Assembly: GCA_017640615.1 (NCBI GenBank) | Contig: JAEPQK010000006.1 | Location: 1 to 64,000, forward strand | Length of the DNA stretch: 64,000 bases | Direction of reading: 5' to 3' | Source: Rhizobiaceae bacterium | GTDB lineage: Bacteria; Pseudomonadota; Alphaproteobacteria; Rhizobiales; Rhizobiaceae | Part shown: piece after piece, positions 57,905 to 64,000 of the stretch | Numbering within the stretch: position 1 is the first letter of the stretch | Layout: each line of letters starts with the position of its first letter | Made by a program: the position numbers and the translations under genes | Notes under the pieces: model-generated | What the model saw: only the letters and a program-made list of their open reading frames with translations | Database searches by the model: none | Told to the model about the DNA's origin: nothing

Positions 57905-58489
57905 TTGAACGCGACCGTTATCGACTTTCTGCTTTCGCGCAAATCCGCGCCCATTCCCGAACTTCACGAACCAGCGCCGAGTGATGAGGAAATCGCGACG
58001 CTGATCAGGGTCGCGAGCAGGGTGCCGGACCATGGCCGATTAGCGCCCTGGCGCTTCATCATCTATCGGGGCGATGCACGTTTCAAAATCGGCGCGTTGC
58101 TAGCCAAGCGGGCCGAAGAGCGGGAGGGGCCGCTGGCGGAAGCGCGCGTCGAGCAGGAGAAGGCGCGTTTCGCACGCGCGCCGCTGGTGGTCGGTGTCGT
58201 GCATTGTCCGCGCGACAATCCCAAGATTCCGCAATGGGAGATGCTGCTCTCCGGCGCGGCAGCTGCGATGAACCTCGTCATCGCCGCCAATGCGCTCGGG
58301 TTTGGCAGCAACTGGATCACCAACTGGTATTCCGACGACGAAGAGGGCCGGCGCATATTGGGGCTCGCACCTCAAGAGCGCGTTGTCGGCTTTGTGCATA
58401 TTGGCACGTTTTCAGGCGATGCGCCGGAGCGGCCGCGCCCCGACCCGGAGACGCTGGCTAGCGAATATTCAGGACCGTGGAGCGGCTGA
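57905..58489 (+). CDS. nitroreductase family protein
   Basis: LSRKSAPIPELHEPAPSDEEIATLIRVASRVPDHGRLAPWRFIIYRG, GFGSNWITNWYSDD; TTG start proposed. Confidence 0.85.
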   Translation: MNATVIDFLLSRKSAPIPELHEPAPSDEEIATLIRVASRVPDHGRLAPWRFIIYRGDARFKIGALLAKRAEEREGPLAEARVEQEKARFARAPLVVGVVHCPRDNPKIPQWEMLLSGAAAAMNLVIAANALGFGSNWITNWYSDDEEGRRILGLAPQERVVGFVHIGTFSGDAPERPRPDPETLASEYSGPWSG

Positions 58490-58490
58490 G

Positions 58491-59099
58491 ATGTTTTTTG
58501 AACCCAGAAACGGGCACGGCTTGCCGCACGACCCGACCAAGGCAATCATCTCGCCGAGGCCGATTGGCTGGATTTCGACACTTGATGAAAACGGTACACC
58601 AAATCTCGGGCCGTACTCGTTTTTCAACATGATCTCGTCGCGCCCGCCGCTGGTGTGGTTTTCATCGGAGGGCCCGAAGGACAGCGCCACTCATGCGGAA
58701 GCGACGGGCGAGTTCGTGGTCAATTTGGTCGGCCGCGCGCTGGCCGAAAAGATGAATTTGAGCGCTGTCGATGCGCCGCGCGGGGTGAGCGAGTTCGGCT
58801 ATGCCGGGCTGGAGGCCGAGCCCTCGACGCTTGTGAAGCCGCCGCGTATCGCGGGTGCGCCAGCTGCCCTGGAATGCAAAGTAACGGAGATTGCAAGCCC
58901 GCGCGGACTTGGCGGCACGCAGTCCGATTCCATTGTCGTTACCGGCGAAGTCGTCGGCGTTTATATTGACGATGCGATGCTGAAGGACGGTCTGTTCGAT
59001 ATCGTGGCGGCCGGCAATGTCGGCCGGCTGGGCTATATGGACTATGTGTCGGTGGACAGCATTTTCGCCATGCGCCGCCCGCGCTGGGACAAGGACTAA
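58491..59099 (+). CDS. flavin reductase family protein
   Basis: PRPIGWISTLDENGTPNLGPYSFFNMISSRPPLVWFSS, EFVVNLVGRALAEKMN. Confidence 0.88.
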   Translation: MFFEPRNGHGLPHDPTKAIISPRPIGWISTLDENGTPNLGPYSFFNMISSRPPLVWFSSEGPKDSATHAEATGEFVVNLVGRALAEKMNLSAVDAPRGVSEFGYAGLEAEPSTLVKPPRIAGAPAALECKVTEIASPRGLGGTQSDSIVVTGEVVGVYIDDAMLKDGLFDIVAAGNVGRLGYMDYVSVDSIFAMRRPRWDKD

Positions 59100-59974
59100 C
59101 CGGATTTAGTGTTGCTGGCGCGTGCCAGAACGCGCTCTGCAAGCCGCAAATGCGGGCGGTCATACATCTTGCCGTCGATGGCGAGAACGCCCGGGTCGCC
59201 CGCTGCCTTGAAGGCGGCGACGACCCTCTCGGCCTCCGCCACAGCCTCGGGCGAGGGGGTGAATACCTCGTTGATCACCGGCACCTGCGCGGGATGGATC
59301 GCCATCTTGGCGGTGAAGCCGTCGCGCTCCGCTTCCTCGCAGTCGGCGCGGAAGCCCGCCTCGTTTCTGAAATCAGGATAAACCGTATCGACCGCAGGCG
59401 CTCCGGCCGCGGAAGCCGCGAGCAGCGTGATCGTGCGGGCATGGCGGAAGAGCTCCGTGTAGCGGCCGTCCGCATCGCGTGTGGCGCGTGCGCCGACAGC
59501 CGCAGAGAGATCTTCCGCACCCCAGGTCAGTCCGGCAAGGCGCGGGGTGGTCGATTGATATGTCGCGCCGGCCAGAACGCCGACAGCGGTTTCCGTGATG
59601 ATAGGCAGGATGAGCGTTGCGCCGTCCTCGATGTCGTTCTGTGCCTCATGAACACGAAGCTTGGTTGATAGCAGCATCACATCGTCGCCGCTCGAGCATT
59701 TGGGCAGCATGATGCCTGCGGGCTTTGCCGGCATGATCGCTGCCAGATCTTCGTCGGTCAGTCCTGTGGAGAAATCGTTGACCCGCACGAAGAGCGTTGC
59801 GGCTGCGCGCGCGTCCTTCGAGCCAATAAAAGAAGCTGCCGTCGCGCGCGCAGCCTCTTTCGCAGATGCTGCAACGGAGTCTTCCAGGTCGACGATCAGT
59901 ACGTCGGCGCCCGAGCCCAAGCCCTTCGCCAGCTTGCGTTCGGCATCGCCTGGAACGAAAAGCAGCGAGCGCAT
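59096..59974 (-). CDS. HpcH/HpaI-type CoA ester lyase (CitE/malyl-CoA lyase-like)
   Basis: MRSLLFVPGDAERKLAKGLGSGADVLIVDLEDSV, GLTWGAEDLSAAVGA, AIHPAQVPVINEVF. Confidence 0.9.
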   Translation of the reverse strand: MRSLLFVPGDAERKLAKGLGSGADVLIVDLEDSVAASAKEAARATAASFIGSKDARAAATLFVRVNDFSTGLTDEDLAAIMPAKPAGIMLPKCSSGDDVMLLSTKLRVHEAQNDIEDGATLILPIITETAVGVLAGATYQSTTPRLAGLTWGAEDLSAAVGARATRDADGRYTELFRHARTITLLAASAAGAPAVDTVYPDFRNEAGFRADCEEAERDGFTAKMAIHPAQVPVINEVFTPSPEAVAEAERVVAAFKAAGDPGVLAIDGKMYDRPHLRLAERVLARASNTKSG

Positions 59975-59975
59975 A

Positions 59976-60428
59976 TCAGGCCGGCCGCTTGACGATCATC
60001 GCGCTGCGCTTGCAGCGTGCAACCAGCACATCGTCCTGATTGAAGGCGCGGTGCTCGAATTCGACGATGCCGCGATCGGGCTTCGATTTCGATTCCCGCA
60101 GGCCGATCACCTCGGTTTCCACCCGCACCGTGTCGCCATGGAAAACCGGGTTTGGGAAGACGGTCTCGGTCATGCCGAGATTGCCGATGGTGGTGCCGTG
60201 CGTGGTGTCGTTTACCGAGATGCCGATCATCAGGCCGAGTGTGAAGATCGAGTTCACCAGCGGCTTGCCCCATTCGGTTTTCGATGCGTAGTCAAAATCG
60301 ATATGGAGCTGCTGGGTGTTCATCGTCATGACAGAAAACAGCACATTGTCCGACTCCGTCACCGTTCGGGTCACGCTGTGACGAATGACCTGACCGACCT
60401 CGAATTCTTCCAGATAAAGTCCCGGCAT
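59976..60428 (-). CDS. MaoC-family dehydratase
   Basis: LYLEEFEVGQVIRHSVTRTVTESDNVLFSVMTMNTQQLHIDFDYA; hot-dog fold pattern; paired with CoA lyase. Confidence 0.88.
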   Translation of the reverse strand: MPGLYLEEFEVGQVIRHSVTRTVTESDNVLFSVMTMNTQQLHIDFDYASKTEWGKPLVNSIFTLGLMIGISVNDTTHGTTIGNLGMTETVFPNPVFHGDTVRVETEVIGLRESKSKPDRGIVEFEHRAFNQDDVLVARCKRSAMIVKRPA

Positions 60429-60565
60429 CGAACATCTCCTCCTGCTGGGAGCCTGATAGACGCGGGCTCGGCGGCGGGCAAGGCGTTAAAAAACATGGTG
60501 AACTCTTCGTAAACCATTCCTGCCTAACGTGCCGGTCATCGGTCCTTTTGCCCCGGTTTGCGTAG

Positions 60566-61708
60566 ATGATAGTCGGACAATTCCTGAACTGGATAGACAA
60601 AGCGTGCGTTTCGGAGCGCGCAGACGCCGCGCATGCACTGGCGCGCGCCTATTTGCGCGACGACGTTTCCTTTGAAGACCGGTGCGCAGCAGATGCCGCA
60701 CTCACCATGCTGCTCGACGATCCTTCGCCGAAGGTGCGGCTAGCGATGGCGGAGGTATTGGCGTTGAGCCATCGTGCGCCACAACAGATTATCGCGGCAC
60801 TCGCTGCCGACCAGTCCGAAATCGCGGCCATCGTGCTGGCGCTTTCGCCGGTGCTGACCGACGCAGACCTGATCGACCGCGTTGCCTCGGGTGGCGTGAG
60901 CGAACAGAAGCATATCGCGCAGCGGCCGGTGGTCTCCATGTCGCTGGCGGCCGCGATCGCGGAGGTCGGCGCGGCCGAAGCCGCCATCGAGCTTATCGAA
61001 AATACCGGCGCGACGATCGCCGCGCTTTCATTTCGGCGGCTTGCGGAGCGTTTCGGCGACCGCTGTGATGTGCGCGAAGCGCTGCTCGCGGACCGCCGCC
61101 TGCCTTCCGACAGCCGTCACCATCTTTTGGTGAAGGTCGGCGAGGTGCTGAAGGAATCGCCCTTCGTCGTCGCGCTGATTGGCGCCGACCGGGCTGCCAA
61201 ACTCACGCGAGATGCCTGTGTGCGAGCCTCGGTCACGCTGATCGACGGTACGGACGCAGCTGAATATGGCGCGCTGGTCGAGCATTTGCGCATGCGCGGC
61301 GAACTGACCACGAATTTTGTGATGCGCACGGTCGCGCTCGGCAAGATCGACTTTTTTGGCGCAGCGCTTGTTGCGATCTCGGGCCAGACGGTACAGCGGG
61401 TTCGTTCGTTGCTTGCCGGGGGCAGGGATGCAGCTCTGACAGCACTGTTCAGGGCTTCAGGCCTGCCGTCTTATGCAGACAAGGCGATTCTCACGGCACT
61501 TGCGGTGTGGCGAGACGTTGCCAACGGCAAACGGGTTGCTGGCGCGCAGGAAGTTACCTGGCTGATGCTGAAGACGGTCAATGCCGCACCCGGCCAGTCC
61601 GGTCCGGCGCGCGAATGCCGCGAACTCGCTTCGCTGCTGAAGTCGATCCATCTCGACGAGTTGCGCGCCAATGCACGCGGTCATGCACTGGCGATAGCGG
61701 CGGCTTAG
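60566..61708 (+). CDS. DUF2336-type HEAT-like protein
   Basis: Alpha-helical repeats, DDPSPKVRLAMAEVLALSHRAPQQIIAALAADQSEIAAIVLALSPVLTDADLIDRV. Confidence 0.8.
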   Translation: MIVGQFLNWIDKACVSERADAAHALARAYLRDDVSFEDRCAADAALTMLLDDPSPKVRLAMAEVLALSHRAPQQIIAALAADQSEIAAIVLALSPVLTDADLIDRVASGGVSEQKHIAQRPVVSMSLAAAIAEVGAAEAAIELIENTGATIAALSFRRLAERFGDRCDVREALLADRRLPSDSRHHLLVKVGEVLKESPFVVALIGADRAAKLTRDACVRASVTLIDGTDAAEYGALVEHLRMRGELTTNFVMRTVALGKIDFFGAALVAISGQTVQRVRSLLAGGRDAALTALFRASGLPSYADKAILTALAVWRDVANGKRVAGAQEVTWLMLKTVNAAPGQSGPARECRELASLLKSIHLDELRANARGHALAIAAA

Positions 61709-61720
61709 GGGCGCCACTTC

Positions 61721-63766
61721 CTAGATATCGAGTTCCTCGGCGAACTCTGCGTTCTCCTGAATAAAGCGGAAGCGCAGTTCCGGCTTGGTGCCCATCAGGG
61801 CATCGATGGCCGACTTGGTCGCCTCGGCCTCTTCCACGACCTCCACACGCAGCAGCGTGCGCTTGGTCGGGTCCATCGTGGTCTCTTTCAGCTGCGCCGG
61901 CATCATTTCGCCCAGGCCTTTGAAGCGGCCGATCTCGACCTTGCCGCGGCCGGTGAATTCATCTCGCAGCAACTGATCCTTGTGCGCGTCGTCGCGCGCA
62001 TACATCACCTTGCCGCCCTGGCTGATGCGGTAAAGCGGCGGCACTGCGAGATAGAGGTGGCCGTTGGCGATCAGCTCCGGCATTTCCTGGTAGAAGAAGG
62101 TGATCAGCAGCGATGCGATATGCGCACCGTCGACATCGGCGTCGGTCATGATGATCACGCGGTCGTAGCGCAGATCGTCTTCGCGGTATCTTGAACGCGT
62201 GCCGCAGCCGAGCGCCTGAATGATGTCGGCGATCTGCTGGTTGGACGCGAGCTTGTCGGAGCCCGCGCTTGCGACGTTCAGGATCTTGCCGCGCAACGGC
62301 AGCACGGCCTGGCTGGCGCGGTTGCGCGCCTGCTTGGCCGAGCCGCCGGCGGAATCGCCCTCGACGATGAAGATTTCCGCACCCGCAGCAGCGTTCTGGC
62401 TGCAATCGGCCAGCTTGCCGGGCAGGCGCAGCTTGCGCACCGCGCTCTTGCGGCTGACTTCCTTTTCCTGCCGGCGCTTCACGCGCTCTTCGGCGCGGGC
62501 AATCACCCAATCCAGAAGCTTGGTGGCTTCCTGCGGATTATCCGCCAGCCAGTGATCGAACGGATCGCGGACGGCGTTTTCCACGATCCGCTGGGCTTCG
62601 GTCGTCGCCAGCCGGTCCTTGGTCTGGCCGACGAATTCCGGTTCGCGAATGAAGACCGACAGCATGCCGGCGGCCGAAATCATCACGTCTTCGGTGGTGA
62701 CGATCGACGCGCGCTTGTTGCCGACCAGATCGGCGTATGCACGCAGGCCGCGCGCCAGCGCGTTGCGGAAACCGGCCTCATGCGTGCCGCCTTCGGGCGT
62801 CGGAATGGTGTTGCAATAGGAATTGACGAAACCGTCGCCGCCGAACCAGGTGACAGCCCATTCCAGCGAGCCGTGGCCGCCCTGTTTTTCGCTCTTGCCT
62901 GCAAAGGCTTCGCGGGTGACCTGGAAGTCGCCATTGAGCTGTTCGGCGAGGTAGTCCTTCAGGCCGCCGGGGAAATGAAAAACCGCCTTGTCCGGCGTGT
63001 CGTCCTTTTCGGCGATCAGTTCGGGGTCGCAGCTCCAGCGAATTTCAACGCCGCCGAAGAGATAGGCCTTGGAACGCGCCATGCGAAACAGGCGCGCGGG
63101 CTCAAGCCTTGCGCCTTTGCCGAAAATTTCCGCGTCCGGGAGGAAGCGGATTTTGGTGCCGCGGCGATTGTGAACTTCGCCGTGATCCTCGATCGGGCCA
63201 TCAGCCTTGCCCCGCGCGAAACTTTGCCGCCACAGCCTGCGGCCGCGCGCGACTTCGACTTCCAGCTTTTCAGACAGCGCGTTGACCACCGAGACGCCGA
63301 CACCATGCAGGCCGCCGGAGGTCTCGTAGACCTTGGAGTCGAACTTGCCGCCCGCATGCAGCGTAGTCATGATGACTTCGAGCGCGGATTTGTCCTTGAA
63401 TTTCGGGTGCGGATCGACCGGGATGCCGCGGCCATTGTCAGTGACGGTGAGGAAGCCCTCGGCGTCGAGCTCGACCTCGATAAAGGTCGCGTGGCCGGCC
63501 ACCGCCTCGTCCATCGAATTGTCGATGACCTCGGCAAAGAGGTGATGCAGCGCCTTCGCGTCCGTGCCGCCAATATACATGCCCGGGCGGCGACGCACCG
63601 GCTCGAGCCCCTCCAGAACCTCGATGTCGGCGGCGCTGTAGTTTTCGCTGCCATCCTTGCGCGGCTGAGGCTTGGCGGCGCGCGCGGCACTCACGATCGG
63701 ATCCTCCGGCCGGCTCTGCGCCGTCGGTTTGTCAATCGATGCGAAAAGGTCGTTGCTGTCGTCCAT
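61721..63766 (-). CDS. parE: DNA topoisomerase IV subunit B
   Basis: EVIDNSMDEAVAGHAT, TVTDNGRGIPVDPHPKFKDKSALEVIMTTLHAGGKFD, IVEGDSAGGSAKQARNR, QAVLPLRGKILNV; convergent with DUF2336. Confidence 0.95.
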   Translation of the reverse strand: MDDSNDLFASIDKPTAQSRPEDPIVSAARAAKPQPRKDGSENYSAADIEVLEGLEPVRRRPGMYIGGTDAKALHHLFAEVIDNSMDEAVAGHATFIEVELDAEGFLTVTDNGRGIPVDPHPKFKDKSALEVIMTTLHAGGKFDSKVYETSGGLHGVGVSVVNALSEKLEVEVARGRRLWRQSFARGKADGPIEDHGEVHNRRGTKIRFLPDAEIFGKGARLEPARLFRMARSKAYLFGGVEIRWSCDPELIAEKDDTPDKAVFHFPGGLKDYLAEQLNGDFQVTREAFAGKSEKQGGHGSLEWAVTWFGGDGFVNSYCNTIPTPEGGTHEAGFRNALARGLRAYADLVGNKRASIVTTEDVMISAAGMLSVFIREPEFVGQTKDRLATTEAQRIVENAVRDPFDHWLADNPQEATKLLDWVIARAEERVKRRQEKEVSRKSAVRKLRLPGKLADCSQNAAAGAEIFIVEGDSAGGSAKQARNRASQAVLPLRGKILNVASAGSDKLASNQQIADIIQALGCGTRSRYREDDLRYDRVIIMTDADVDGAHIASLLITFFYQEMPELIANGHLYLAVPPLYRISQGGKVMYARDDAHKDQLLRDEFTGRGKVEIGRFKGLGEMMPAQLKETTMDPTKRTLLRVEVVEEAEATKSAIDALMGTKPELRFRFIQENAEFAEELDI

Positions 63767-64000
63767 CTGGTTCAGTTTGTAAGGTGCCTCGAATCACTGG
63801 CGAGTGTGCCACGCGCGCAGTTCTGATGCGAGGCGACCGGGGCCGTTGTCCTGCCCCTGTTCGTTCAGATTTTCAGCAAATGCAAGGCAGGCTGTAGCAG
63901 GCCGAATAACCACGCCGGCAAAGTAAGCCGGCGCGTGACCTCGAAATTTCGGATTTCGTTAGGAATCGGGCCCAAGCTTTTCCCAACGCGAACCGGCGAC

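Noticed and set aside
62552-63826. 424-aa plus-strand ORF opposite parE
   Set aside because: Shadow ORF; ParE motifs are on the minus strand.
1-64000. CRISPR arrays and rRNA genes
   Set aside because: No regularly spaced 24-40 bp repeats and no rRNA-like segments were seen; the only RNA gene supported is tRNA-Glu.

Overview
The window looks alphaproteobacterial (probably Rhizobiales/Phyllobacteriaceae, judging from gene content) and splits in two at a tRNA-Glu(UUC) gene (41498-41573, minus strand). Right of the tRNA is ordinary core genome: YcbK/M15-like peptidase, phaC, LL-DAP/AlaC-type aminotransferase, hom, glpX, recJ, patatin, hisI, folE, IscU/NifU-like, yidD, DUF1508, thrS, nitroreductase, flavin reductase, HpcH-type CoA lyase, MaoC, DUF2336, parE. 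Left of it, at least 41 kb looks accessory and ends in a tyrosine integrase plus AlpA-like excisionase beside the tRNA 3' end. This accessory part carries three catabolic/transport clusters: polyamine-type ABC + PatD-like ALDH; TAXI-TRAP + DUF1445 + oligogalacturonate-lyase-like propeller + DapA-like lyase; sugar-type ABC + class III aminotransferase + epimerase + M81 peptidase + CBM9-like protein. It also has a decayed mobile-element zone (about 15-19 kb) with transposon-end-like repeats and two serine-recombinase remnants. Next to the integrase is a tightly overlapping defence-like operon: SF2 helicase/PD-(D/E)XK restriction subunit, DUF4268 protein, a beta-class DNA methyltransferase broken by a 1-nt frameshift, a DUF4357 protein and a UvrD-like helicase with a RelE/ParE-like N-terminus, preceded by a small possible HUH-type protein. 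This operon is the best candidate for an under-described system. All calls come from reading the translations and the sequence; no database search was run.
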